64,000 bases of DNA from contig JAJDBX010000046.1 of the NCBI GenBank assembly GCA_029261135.1, positions 142,158 to 206,157 on the forward strand, read 5' to 3'. Shown piece by piece: positions 8,630 to 16,673 of the stretch; the stretch's first letter is position 1; each line of letters opens with the position of its first letter. A program made the translations under genes and the position numbers. Below the pieces are notes generated by a model. It did no database searches and had not been told where the DNA came from. It saw nothing but the letters and a program-made list of their open reading frames with translations. Origin of the DNA: Nitrospirota bacterium. GTDB taxonomy: Bacteria; Nitrospirota; Nitrospiria; SBBL01; JAADHI01.

Positions 8630-9561
8630 TTAGTTAAGTCTTTTAATAGGCGCTTTTCTGTCGTTGTTGGACTACGCTTCAATCCTTTGCTTCCAGGCAA
8701 CGTATCTTTGAACTTAACTTTAAGTGGTGGCGCTCCCGGAGGGGCCTTCGGGTGCGTATTAGGTACGAATTCTTTAACACGATCTTCCGTTATGTCTATA
8801 GCACTCCCATCATTTTTGGTTATTTTTACACCTGGCTTGCCTTTACGTGTCCGACGGGTAACGACGTCGGCAATATCATCTGCCTTATTAGAAATCTTTG
8901 GGATTTTATTAACTACTTTGCCGGCGACAAAACCTCCAACAGCAGCTACTGTATCTTGTACTATTATGTCTCCTGTAAATTCCCCACCTGTTTGAGAATC
9001 AACGAGCCCTTGATTACCTGAAGGGGCATTCACAGCACTCGGATTTGTAAGGTTATTGAATATTGCGACACCAAAACCAATCGCAAACCCCGTTGATATA
9101 AGGAATTCTCCATCAGGATCGACATAGCGATAAGGGTTATTGGTCGTATAAGCATAAAGATTATGGCGTTGAGGAAGGATCAAGGTGGAAAGTGGACGAC
9201 CATATAACATTGCGGGGTCAGCCGAAATAAAGCGTCCCAGGCGCGCATCATAATACCGCGCCCCAAAATAATGCAGCCCTGTTTCCACATCAAGTTCTTT
9301 CCCCGTAAAGCGATGGGCATTGGGCTCGGTGTTTGTCGTAATCAATTCTTCCCCAAAAGGCTGATAATCAGCCTTCCAAACTACAGCCCCCAAATCATTG
9401 GTCATCGCCACCGGAGAACCCAAGGCATCGTTGTGATAATAAAAAACGTCTTCTGCCGAAGCTTGCGCTGCAGGCAAAAATAGCGCCGCCGCCAAGAGCA
9501 AGGCGCCCAAAATCCATCGCCCGAAAAACCCCAGCAGGGACTTGCGATTCCTGTTATGCAT
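8626..9561 (-). CDS. RHS core 'tip' B: secreted orphan core with a different toxin-like C-terminus
   Basis: Started at the ATG at 9561 (AGGAG seven bases upstream), this 311-aa protein has the same signal peptide, FYYHNDALGSP segment and RHS core GLHYFGARYYDARLGRFISADP as tip A. After NPYRYVDPDGE it diverges completely. A glycine/alanine-rich hydrophobic stretch is followed by a basic tail with KITKNDGSAIDITEDRVKEF, THPKAPPGAPPLKVKF and PGSKGLKRSPTTTEKRLL. This layout matches short C-terminal toxin domains of RHS/YD proteins; the biochemical activity cannot be read from the sequence. The gene is intact. Its stop overlaps the immunity start by four bases. Confidence 0.82.
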   Translation of the reverse strand: MHNRNRKSLLGFFGRWILGALLLAAALFLPAAQASAEDVFYYHNDALGSPVAMTNDLGAVVWKADYQPFGEELITTNTEPNAHRFTGKELDVETGLHYFGARYYDARLGRFISADPAMLYGRPLSTLILPQRHNLYAYTTNNPYRYVDPDGEFLISTGFAIGFGVAIFNNLTNPSAVNAPSGNQGLVDSQTGGEFTGDIIVQDTVAAVGGFVAGKVVNKIPKISNKADDIADVVTRRTRKGKPGVKITKNDGSAIDITEDRVKEFVPNTHPKAPPGAPPLKVKFKDTLPGSKGLKRSPTTTEKRLLKDLTK

Positions 9562-9776
9562 ATAAAATCTCCTCATGTCCATATTGAATAAACACTTCAT
9601 GGCTTCTGCCACAGAATAGGGTCTTGATTTCAACGGTTTTTAGGGACTGTTTAAAAAGAAAGGTCTTCATCAAAAGAAAATCCTGATCACAGAAAATAAA
9701 AAAAGTACTGCCCAATCTGGATGCTGCGATGACGACTAAAAAATGTTGCGGGTCAATCTATTGAAACAAGAAAAAA
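9214..9776 (-). repeat. Direct repeat, copy B (tip leader, signal peptide and RHS core)
   Basis: Second copy of the 7332-7873 repeat. The coding part is almost unchanged. Upstream it carries about 20 extra bases (around 9730-9750) before the shared CGGGTCA and GAAACAAGAAAAAAA tracts resume. Confidence 0.85.
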
Positions 9777-10067
9777 AGAGGTATACCCAAGATGTAAGGG
9801 ATAATCCAAATATAAATATACAAATGAACTGGATTTATTTTGGCACTTTATATCCATAAAGTATCATCACAGTCAAGTAAAAATTGGAATAAAAACAGAT
9901 TCACCCCAAAATGGGTTTTAAGGAAATGGGAATCAAGTTGTTATTTTTTTAGTCACAATTCAGTTGACCCATCTGTTTTTTCATGGCAAAAACCCCCTCC
10001 CCGCTTCCGCGTTTAAAATTCCGTGAAAGAGTTCAACCTTCGATCTCTATTCCCTTATTTTTTAAAT
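9562..10067. other. Intergenic region upstream of the RHS tip/immunity genes
   Basis: The first 215 bases belong to the tip-B leader and direct repeat. The remainder to 10067 is AT-rich and holds no convincing gene. It must contain the promoter for the minus-strand RHS unit, but I see no clear -35/-10 pair. Confidence 0.4.
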
Positions 10068-10559
10068 TTAAGTACGATCATGCGTCGGGACCACAAGAAC
10101 TGGGCAAGGAGAGCGTTTTAAGAGACCTTCACTGACGCTACCCATCACCAAATTATAAACGGCACCATGCCCGTGAGAACCGACAATAATCATATCGACA
10201 CCCAACCTCCGCGATTCACGAAGAATCACTTCGATCACGGAACCTTGAATCAAAAGAGCGACAGCTTCTATGCCAGATCTTTTTAACTCACCTGCCCCCT
10301 CTTGCAATGCCTTATGTTCTTTCTTGAATTTATCCGAAATTTGATCCTGCCTTGTTGAAGGATCAGGGCCATAGCCAACATAACAAGGTTGAAGTCCCCC
10401 AAAACCAGGTTCATGGTCTACATAAGCAATGACCCCCGGTTTGGGTCCCACCACATGAAGCAAACATATTTTAGAGGATAGACCGGATGCCAATTTTTTT
10501 GCCTCTTGCAAAATAATATGAGAGCCCTCAGATAAATCAAGTGCCACTAAAATGTCCAT
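10068..10559 (-). CDS. Universal stress protein, UspA family
   Basis: This 163-aa single-domain protein starts with MDILVALDLSEGS, the first strand and nucleotide-contacting loop of the Usp fold. It ends with the ATP-binding signature GSHGHGAVYNLVMGSVSEGLL and the closing strand CPVLVVPTH. The spacing G-x2-G-x9-G-S is present, so this is likely an ATP-binding Usp of the MJ0577 type. Family knowledge: cytosolic, induced by stress or energy limitation, with poorly defined partners. A middle insertion (about residues 40-75) contains HEPGFGGLQPCYVGYG, which is not typical. It is a stand-alone gene between the RHS locus and a divergent regulator. Confidence 0.9.
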   Translation of the reverse strand: MDILVALDLSEGSHIILQEAKKLASGLSSKICLLHVVGPKPGVIAYVDHEPGFGGLQPCYVGYGPDPSTRQDQISDKFKKEHKALQEGAGELKRSGIEAVALLIQGSVIEVILRESRRLGVDMIIVGSHGHGAVYNLVMGSVSEGLLKRSPCPVLVVPTHDRT

Positions 10560-11006
10560 GTCAGTCTCTCGTTTTCAGTACGCATAAATATAGAGGACTT
10601 TGATCCCTTCCCAAGTAGTGTATTTCGGACAAGGTAAAAAATGCAATACTGATCAACAACCCAAGATCAGGATTGCATTTTGAGGAATACAGGTGAAACG
10701 TTTTTATAAATAGAGGAGCATCAGATCTCACTGACACTGGAAGATTTAATAGAGCCCAGATCTTCTTGCGTTTAAAACATTCCAGAATAAAACTCGAATC
10801 TCGGATGAATATAATCCCCAAAAATCTAAGTCCAAGCGGCCGGCCATTGAATCGAATTTTTAGACAGTGTATTCTGGCGAGGATTGGCTGTACCTTCCCC
10901 AATGTTTATTCACAAAAACCGCAGCTTCTTTTCATACTGATTTACTGCTTGACTTGCTTAGGCGGGCGGTTATAATTCAATCTTTTGTTGACTAAAGAGT
11001 GCTGAA
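10560..11006. other. Divergent intergenic region between usp and FHA-sigma54 regulator
   Basis: 447 bases with no gene I can support. Short frames on both strands lack ribosome sites and family motifs. The right end carries the promoter described separately. Confidence 0.5.
10949..10976 (+). promoter_or_regulatory. Sigma70-type promoter for the FHA-sigma54 activator gene
   Basis: TTGACT (10949-10954) and a perfect TATAAT (10971-10976) are separated by 16 bases. They sit about 30 bases before the ATG at 11007. This is the best promoter match in the window. Confidence 0.8.
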
Positions 11007-12611
11007 ATGGCGAGTTTGCGTATTTATCTCAAAGATGAGTTCCGCTGGAGTTATACTCTGCTGGATCAGGAAGTACGCATCGGTCGAAGCCGGGATAACC
11101 ATATCGTCCTCCCGCATCCCGAAGTGTCGCGCTATCAGGCCGTGATCCGAAAAGAGGGAAGGCAATACATCCTTGCAGATCAAAGTGGCCGCGGCCTTCA
11201 GGTTAACCATAAAAACACAAAAAAAACGCCCTTGACAGAGGGACAAGTCTCACTCATTGGCCCCTATCGTCTCATTTTCGAGCCCGAAGAGGTTTCTGAT
11301 TTTCCAACGGATACGATGACATGGGAACCCACCCTTGATTTGCCGGCGCCCGGCGCAACACGGGTGGGCACCGGCAAATATGAACTGGTCGTGACCAACG
11401 GCCCTGATGAAGGGAATCGGATGCCCCTCAGCCAAGGCATTCTCAAGGTGGGGCGAAGCGCACATGCCAACCTGGTCCTCTCAGATAAAACGGTGTCGAA
11501 TATTCACTTAGAATTGGAATCAGGCGCAACCGGGGTGCATATTCGCGATATGGGCAGCACAAACGGAACGCTTGTAGATGGACAGCGCATCCAAAGCCTT
11601 GTCGTTGACGTGGGCTCTGAAATTCAAGTGGGCAACTCAAGCCTCAAGGTATTCCTTGAAGAAGAAACGGTCCCCCTCTCCCCGCCTTCACTGGGCCGCC
11701 TTGTGGGGAAATGCCCGAAAATGCAAGAAGTGTATCAGTGGATCAAAAAAGGCGCAAAGAGCAGTGTTTCCATTTTGATTCAAGGGGAAACAGGCTGTGG
11801 AAAAGAGCTGGTGGCGAGAGAGGTGCACCGCTTAAGTGATCGGTCAGCCGGCCCTTTTATTACAATCGATTGCAGTGCCATTCCGAAGGACTTGATCGAA
11901 TCAGAACTCTTTGGTCATGAAAAAGGGTCTTTTACAGGGGCCTCAAATCAACGACAAGGGGCTTTTGAACTGGCAGAAGGCGGGACGATTTTTCTGGATG
12001 AAATTGGCGAGCTCCCGATTGAGATGCAGCCCAAGCTACTGCGCGTACTTGAAGAAAAACATTTTAAGCGGATCGGCGGCAGCAAACAAATGGACTCTGA
12101 TTTTCGAGTGGTGGCCGCAACAAATCGCTGGTTGGATCAAGAAGTGATCAAGGGCAACTTTCGGCAAGACCTTTATTTCAGGCTTTATGTGATTCCTATT
12201 TTTCTTCCGCCGCTCCGGGAACGCAAAGATGATATTCCACTTCTAGCCCAGCATTTTTTAAAAGGGAAATCTATTCATCTTCCCCAACCCACACTCGATA
12301 AACTCACCGAACACGACTGGCCGGGCAATGTGCGCGAACTTCGCAATGCACTTGAACGCGGGGTGGTCATGATGGAAGGGGTCACACTGAGAACCGATGA
12401 TCTCCTCTTTTTGGGCAATAGCAAGAAAAAGGGCTCCGCCATGTTGTCGGTTGAAAGCGAAGACTTTTCTCCTCCGGCCTCACTTGAAGAGATTGAAAAG
12501 CAAGTGATTCAAAGGTCGCTCAAAATACACAAAGGGGACAAAAAAGCGGTCGCAACAGAATTGGGAATCGCCCTTTCAACCCTCTACGAAAAAATCCGTC
12601 GTTTTAAATAA
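11007..12611 (+). CDS. FHA-FHA-AAA+ sigma54-dependent transcriptional activator
   Basis: A 534-aa regulator with two N-terminal forkhead-associated domains (about 1-92, with GRSRDN and SRYQAVI; about 118-215, with GRSAHAN, SNIHLELE and GSTNGT). A sigma54 AAA+ domain (about 230-460) and a C-terminal Fis-type helix-turn-helix (about 490-534) follow. Walker A is GETGCGKE (260-267). The sigma54-contact loop is GSFTGA (307-312) in place of GAFTGA, and Walker B is GTIFLDEIGE. FHA domains bind phosphothreonine, so activity is probably gated by a Ser/Thr kinase, although none is encoded nearby. The second FHA keeps the canonical GRS-SxxH-STNGT pattern; the first is weaker. Targets are unknown. Confidence 0.92.
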   Translation: MASLRIYLKDEFRWSYTLLDQEVRIGRSRDNHIVLPHPEVSRYQAVIRKEGRQYILADQSGRGLQVNHKNTKKTPLTEGQVSLIGPYRLIFEPEEVSDFPTDTMTWEPTLDLPAPGATRVGTGKYELVVTNGPDEGNRMPLSQGILKVGRSAHANLVLSDKTVSNIHLELESGATGVHIRDMGSTNGTLVDGQRIQSLVVDVGSEIQVGNSSLKVFLEEETVPLSPPSLGRLVGKCPKMQEVYQWIKKGAKSSVSILIQGETGCGKELVAREVHRLSDRSAGPFITIDCSAIPKDLIESELFGHEKGSFTGASNQRQGAFELAEGGTIFLDEIGELPIEMQPKLLRVLEEKHFKRIGGSKQMDSDFRVVAATNRWLDQEVIKGNFRQDLYFRLYVIPIFLPPLRERKDDIPLLAQHFLKGKSIHLPQPTLDKLTEHDWPGNVRELRNALERGVVMMEGVTLRTDDLLFLGNSKKKGSAMLSVESEDFSPPASLEEIEKQVIQRSLKIHKGDKKAVATELGIALSTLYEKIRRFK

Positions 12612-12679
12612 TTGAATGGATGATTGATTGAATAAAGGCATCCTGCCTTTGAAGCATTTCTTTTGAGATACACAAAAGA

Positions 12680-13819
12680 TTAAGGGCTTTTCCCTTCGCC
12701 CACGATGGCGATTAAGACTTCTCCGTAGCGCTTGATCTGCCATTGGCGCATTGAGGGGATGGATTCAAAATCCTCCATCTGCTTGGGTTTCAAACGAGCG
12801 ACTTCTTTCAATACATTTCCGGTCAAGACCATGGCGGGCTCAAGTTTTTCTGTTTCTGCTTGTGTGTTTCGCCATGTTTTGAGTACCTTCAATAACTTTT
12901 CCTGCCCTGAGGTCAGCGGAGGGTTTTGGCTTTTGACTCGTCCGGGCAAAGGCTCATTCGCTTCTATTCCTTTTTGAATGGCTGCAAGCCAAAGGGGGAT
13001 GTTGTTTGAAATGGCTCTATTTATTTTGGGAAAAAGTTTGAGTAGTTCAGCTTCATCCTGAGGCATTTTTTCAGACAACAAAATCAAATGCCGAGATGAG
13101 ATGACTTTAAAAGGGGGATGGTCTCGTTCTTTGGCCAATTGGTCTCGCGCCACAATGAGTTCCCTTAAGATCAGCTGGGATTTTTCCGATAAGGCACGCG
13201 AACCCTTAATCCGAAGATAATCGTTGGGCTCAAAATCCTTGCCGCTCCAAGTGATCGCTTCCATCAATTGGCACTCTTCTTCAAGTTGATCCAGGCGTCC
13301 TGTTTTGCCAACGGCCTCGGTTAAAATTTGATAGAGTCGATAAAGGTAAACGGTGTCGAGGGCGGCATAATCGAGTTGTTCTTTAGAAAGTGGACGCAGT
13401 TTCCAATTGGCTTTTTGATATCTTTTAGAGAGTTTGACCTGAAAATAGGTTTCGATTAAATTTTGAAGTGAAAACTGACGTATTCCGGCCGCACGGGCGG
13501 CCAAAGCGGTATCGAAGATGGGCCCCACCTGAAATCCAAAATCCCGTTTTAATGAAACAACGTCGTAATCAGAACCGTGAAATATTTTTAAAATAGAGCG
13601 ATTTGAAAAAAGCGAGGCCAGCGCTTGTACCGTGTCGAGCAAGAGCGGATCGAAGATGTAATTCTTCTCATTTCCGGTAATCTGGATCAGGCTGACACTT
13701 TCTTTATAAGAAAAAAGAGAATCCCCTTCAATATCAACCCCGATATAATCACAATCCTGGAGTTCATTGATCGCCGCATCCCGTGCTTCTGATTCAGTGA
13801 TGTATTCGTATTCGGGTAT
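12680..13819 (-). CDS. rnd: Ribonuclease D, apparently starting at ATA
   Basis: A 3'-5' exoribonuclease of the DEDDy class, used for tRNA and other RNA 3'-end trimming. The catalytic acids are visible in GVDIEGD (Asp29, Glu31), HGSDYDV (Asp84) and DYAALDTVYLY (Tyr and Asp). An HRDC domain follows around LRELIVARDQLAKERD. The N-terminal 59 residues, including the first two catalytic acids, are in frame upstream of the first TTG (13642), and that stretch has no ATG, GTG or TTG. Starting at the ATA at 13817-13819, six bases after a perfect GGAGGT, gives 379 aa beginning (M)PEYEYITESEA, the expected N-terminus. The gene follows the TlpA-like gene by 14 bases. Confidence 0.88.
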   Translation of the reverse strand: MPEYEYITESEARDAAINELQDCDYIGVDIEGDSLFSYKESVSLIQITGNEKNYIFDPLLLDTVQALASLFSNRSILKIFHGSDYDVVSLKRDFGFQVGPIFDTALAARAAGIRQFSLQNLIETYFQVKLSKRYQKANWKLRPLSKEQLDYAALDTVYLYRLYQILTEAVGKTGRLDQLEEECQLMEAITWSGKDFEPNDYLRIKGSRALSEKSQLILRELIVARDQLAKERDHPPFKVISSRHLILLSEKMPQDEAELLKLFPKINRAISNNIPLWLAAIQKGIEANEPLPGRVKSQNPPLTSGQEKLLKVLKTWRNTQAETEKLEPAMVLTGNVLKEVARLKPKQMEDFESIPSMRQWQIKRYGEVLIAIVGEGKSP

Positions 13820-13825
13820 AACGCA

Positions 13826-13831
13826 ACCTCC
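13826..13831 (-). promoter_or_regulatory. Ribosome-binding site pointing to the ATA start of rnd
   Basis: GGAGGT on the minus strand lies immediately after the stop of the upstream gene and six bases before the in-frame ATA. No usual start codon lies at workable distance in the rnd frame, so this site decides the start. Confidence 0.7.
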
Positions 13832-13833
13832 GC

Positions 13834-14346
13834 TTACAATAATTCTGAAAGGATTTTTCGGAATTGAGGATGTTCAAAGAGACCGCCGCCGCGATAGGGG
13901 ACAATCAGTTGCCCTTCTTTGTCGAAAAGAAAAAAGGTCGGAGTCACTTGCGTTCCAAAACGTGATGCGACCTGATCCCCAGTGTCATAAAGGACAGGGA
14001 AAGAAAAAACATCGGGATGGCTTTTTACATATTCTCGAATACTCTGTTCAGAATCGCCAAAGCCAATGCCAATCACTTGAAAAGAACGCTCGCCTAACTT
14101 TTCATGAAGCAGGCCGGCCTTCGGCAGTTCGTGTTTACAGACATCGCACCAAGAGGCCCAAAAGACCAATAGGGTTGTTTTCCCCAGCAAATCTTTTTCG
14201 GTAAAAGACTTCCCACTTAAGGAGGTCAACTCAAAAGGTGGGCTTTTTGCCCGGTCTGTTTCAGTTTCAGCACGGAGCGGACGGGTCACGAAGAACGCGA
14301 TGAAAACGAAAAAAACGACCCAATTCATTGATTTGCGAGTGAACAT
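13834..14346 (-). CDS. TlpA/ResA-like thiol-disulfide oxidoreductase
   Basis: Started at MFTRKSMNW, this is a 170-aa protein with an N-terminal hydrophobic segment (NWVVFFVFIAFFV) that targets or anchors it outside the cytosol. It is followed by a thioredoxin-fold domain: LLVFWASWCDVCKHELP carries the CxxC pair, and TQVTPTFFLFD holds the cis-proline. This composition fits TlpA/ResA/CcmG-type proteins that reduce disulfides in exported proteins, for example during cytochrome c maturation. The longer TTG or GTG starts upstream would put the signal anchor too far inside. It is immediately followed by rnd. The specific substrate is unknown. Confidence 0.85.
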   Translation of the reverse strand: MFTRKSMNWVVFFVFIAFFVTRPLRAETETDRAKSPPFELTSLSGKSFTEKDLLGKTTLLVFWASWCDVCKHELPKAGLLHEKLGERSFQVIGIGFGDSEQSIREYVKSHPDVFSFPVLYDTGDQVASRFGTQVTPTFFLFDKEGQLIVPYRGGGLFEHPQFRKILSELL

Positions 14347-14507
14347 AAGAAAAACATTCTCACACAACTGCACACCTTTCGCAAGGTTTAGAGGCATCTG
14401 AAATTTACAAATCAATGTGTACAGGAGATCTCCACGGCAATGCGCTACCATTTCAGGAGATAATCTGATAACATTCCTGTCTTATTTTTTGGGGAGGAAA
14501 GATCAAA

Positions 14508-15080
14508 ATGAACAGCATCATCCACATTAAAATGAACCCTCTTTTCATCGTCTTGTTTTTGGCCTTGAGCTTCATATCCCATCCAGTCTATGCACAATCT
14601 GAGACCAGCTCTGATGAAGGTCCCGGCAAAAGCGTGCCGACCCTCGGGAATTTACATATTTCTTCAATTAGAGCGCCGCACTCCCCATATAATACGATAC
14701 CCCCGACTTCCGGCCCGCACACCCACAATGTCGCCCAGTGGGGGGTCTATCGACAGCAGGTTCCGGACGAACTCCAGGTACATAATCTAGAAGATGGCGG
14801 GGTGATTATTCAGTATGACTGCAAGGACTGCCGTGATTTCACTAAAAAACTTGAAAAAATAGTGAGAGGCTATTTCAAAAGGGCGAAAGAAGAACAAAAA
14901 GGCAAAGCGCGAAGCAAGTACAGCCATCTTATTGTGGGCCCCTACAAAGGGATTGGCGCAAAGATTGCGCTCACGGCCTGGGGAAGAATTGATAAATTTG
15001 ATGAATTTGATGAAGACCGCATCCATCGCTTTATCGAAGCCTATGTGGGGATCGATCATCACCCCGCTCGAAAGGAATAA
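14508..15080 (+). CDS. Secreted DUF3105 family protein
   Basis: A 190-aa protein with a Sec signal peptide (FIVLFLALSFISHPVYA, about residues 13-29). The DUF3105 core includes YNTIPPTSGPHTHNVAQWG, HNLEDGGVIIQYDC and, near the end, ALTAWGRIDKFDEFDED. Histidine-rich GPHTH and the late HH pair suggest metal binding, but this is inference. The ribosome site GGGGAGGA lies eight bases before the ATG. It is followed by lnt after 27 bases, so the two may be cotranscribed. The family has no firm function. Confidence 0.85.
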   Translation: MNSIIHIKMNPLFIVLFLALSFISHPVYAQSETSSDEGPGKSVPTLGNLHISSIRAPHSPYNTIPPTSGPHTHNVAQWGVYRQQVPDELQVHNLEDGGVIIQYDCKDCRDFTKKLEKIVRGYFKRAKEEQKGKARSKYSHLIVGPYKGIGAKIALTAWGRIDKFDEFDEDRIHRFIEAYVGIDHHPARKE

Positions 15081-15107
15081 GACCTTCACCCTAAGCCAAG
15101 CAAGTCT

Positions 15108-16673
15108 ATGACCTCTTCACCCAAGCAGGTCTTACCCTATGGGCTTGCTCTTTTATCGGGTTTCTTACTTGCCTTAAGTTTCCCGGATACCAATTTATAT
15201 CCCCTCGCCTGGTTCGCGTTTATCCCCCTTTTTTTTGCGATCCGTTCCCAAAATCCGCCGAAGGCTTTTTTGCTCGCTTGGCTGACCGCTTTGGTTTATT
15301 TTTGCGGAACACTTTACTGGGTAACAATCAGTCTGCAGTTCTACGGCGGAATTTCTCCATTCGTCAGCACCTTGGTCATGCTCCTGCTTGTGGCCTATCT
15401 TTCGCTTTATCTCGGTCTCTTTGCTTGGATTCTCCAATATATCTCTAAGGAACATGAGAAAGGATTGTTACTCTTCGCTCCTGCACTCTGGGTGGTCTTA
15501 GAATGGCTGAAAGGGCATCTCTTAACGGGATTTCCTTGGGCAAGCCTCGCCTATTCTCAAAGTGATTTTCTTCCGATGATCCAAATTGCCGATTTTGGCA
15601 GTCTCTATTCCGTGGGTTTTGTGATGATGCTGGTGAATCGCGCTCTGTATTTAACGATACTAAAAAAAATCGACCACTCCTTTTTTATCCAAAGCATTTC
15701 TTGGAAATCGATAGCTTTTGCCTTATCGATATTTTTTTGTGCACTTTTTTATGGTTTCTTCCGCTTATCCCAACCGATGACCAATGGAGAAACAATTCGG
15801 GTTTCCGTCATTCAAGGCAATATCGCCCAAAATCAAAAATGGGATCAGGCCTTTAAAGATCAGACCACTCAGACCTATGTTGATCTTTCTCTTTCGACTT
15901 TAAAAAACAATGGAAACCGACCCGATCTTATTGTGTGGCCGGAGGCCGCAACGCCGTTTATATTCGGGACAGAACACGCGACTGAGGCCCTGTTCCAGGA
16001 ATTTGTTCATGATAAAAAAGTACACTTGCTTTTCGGATCGCCCAGTTTAGAATCAAGGCCCTCTGGGGAAATTAGGCTGCATAACAGTGCTTTCCTGCTT
16101 TCTCCGGAACAGGTGGACATTTCACAATATGACAAATTACATCTTGTTCCTTTTGGTGAATATATCCCTATGCCTAATCTGCTCTTTTTTATAGATAAAC
16201 TCGTCCAAGACATCGGAGACTTTTTCCCTGGAACCCAAGCGACTGTTTTTGAAATCGAAAATAAAAAAATAGGAACCGTCATCTGTTTTGAAGTTATTTT
16301 TCCAGAACTCGTCCGTCGCTTTGTCCAAAATGGGGCAAGCCTGATGACCACACTGAGTAATGATGCTTGGTTTGGAACTTCTAGTGCGCCCACCCAGCAT
16401 TTCTCGATGGTCGTCTTTCGTGCCGTAGAAAACCGTGTGCCCTTTGCGCGCGCGGCCAATACGGGGATTTCAGGATTTATCGATGCTCAGGGTCACATTC
16501 TTCATCAAAGCAATCTTTTTGTGGAGGCCACTGCCACATCAACGCTTTCACTCCGTCAAACAGAAACCTTGTATAGCCAATTCGGTGATTTTTTTGCGGG
16601 ATTCTGTGCTATGATCACAGCCATATTATTACTGAGGTCCCATTTTAAAAGGAGAATACGAGATGCTCTTTGA
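15108..16673 (+). CDS. lnt: Apolipoprotein N-acyltransferase
   Basis: Lnt adds the third acyl chain to the N-terminal cysteine of lipoproteins in the inner membrane. The 521-aa protein has about six N-terminal membrane segments (residues 8-225). The periplasmic nitrilase-like domain begins at RVSVIQGNIAQNQKW. Its catalytic triad is Glu279 (IVWPEAATP), Lys343 (YDKLHLVPFGEY) and Cys393 (GTVICFEVIFPE), in close register with the E. coli enzyme. AWFGTSSAPTQHF and RAVENRVPFARAANTG complete the signature. One C-terminal membrane helix follows. Its last codons overlap the true start of prfB by 11 bases. Confidence 0.95.
   Translation: MTSSPKQVLPYGLALLSGFLLALSFPDTNLYPLAWFAFIPLFFAIRSQNPPKAFLLAWLTALVYFCGTLYWVTISLQFYGGISPFVSTLVMLLLVAYLSLYLGLFAWILQYISKEHEKGLLLFAPALWVVLEWLKGHLLTGFPWASLAYSQSDFLPMIQIADFGSLYSVGFVMMLVNRALYLTILKKIDHSFFIQSISWKSIAFALSIFFCALFYGFFRLSQPMTNGETIRVSVIQGNIAQNQKWDQAFKDQTTQTYVDLSLSTLKNNGNRPDLIVWPEAATPFIFGTEHATEALFQEFVHDKKVHLLFGSPSLESRPSGEIRLHNSAFLLSPEQVDISQYDKLHLVPFGEYIPMPNLLFFIDKLVQDIGDFFPGTQATVFEIENKKIGTVICFEVIFPELVRRFVQNGASLMTTLSNDAWFGTSSAPTQHFSMVVFRAVENRVPFARAANTGISGFIDAQGHILHQSNLFVEATATSTLSLRQTETLYSQFGDFFAGFCAMITAILLLRSHFKRRIRDAL

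Noticed and set aside
10561-10902. 113-codon minus-strand frame upstream of usp
   Set aside because: Mixed composition with no motif or ribosome site; probably chance in intergenic DNA.
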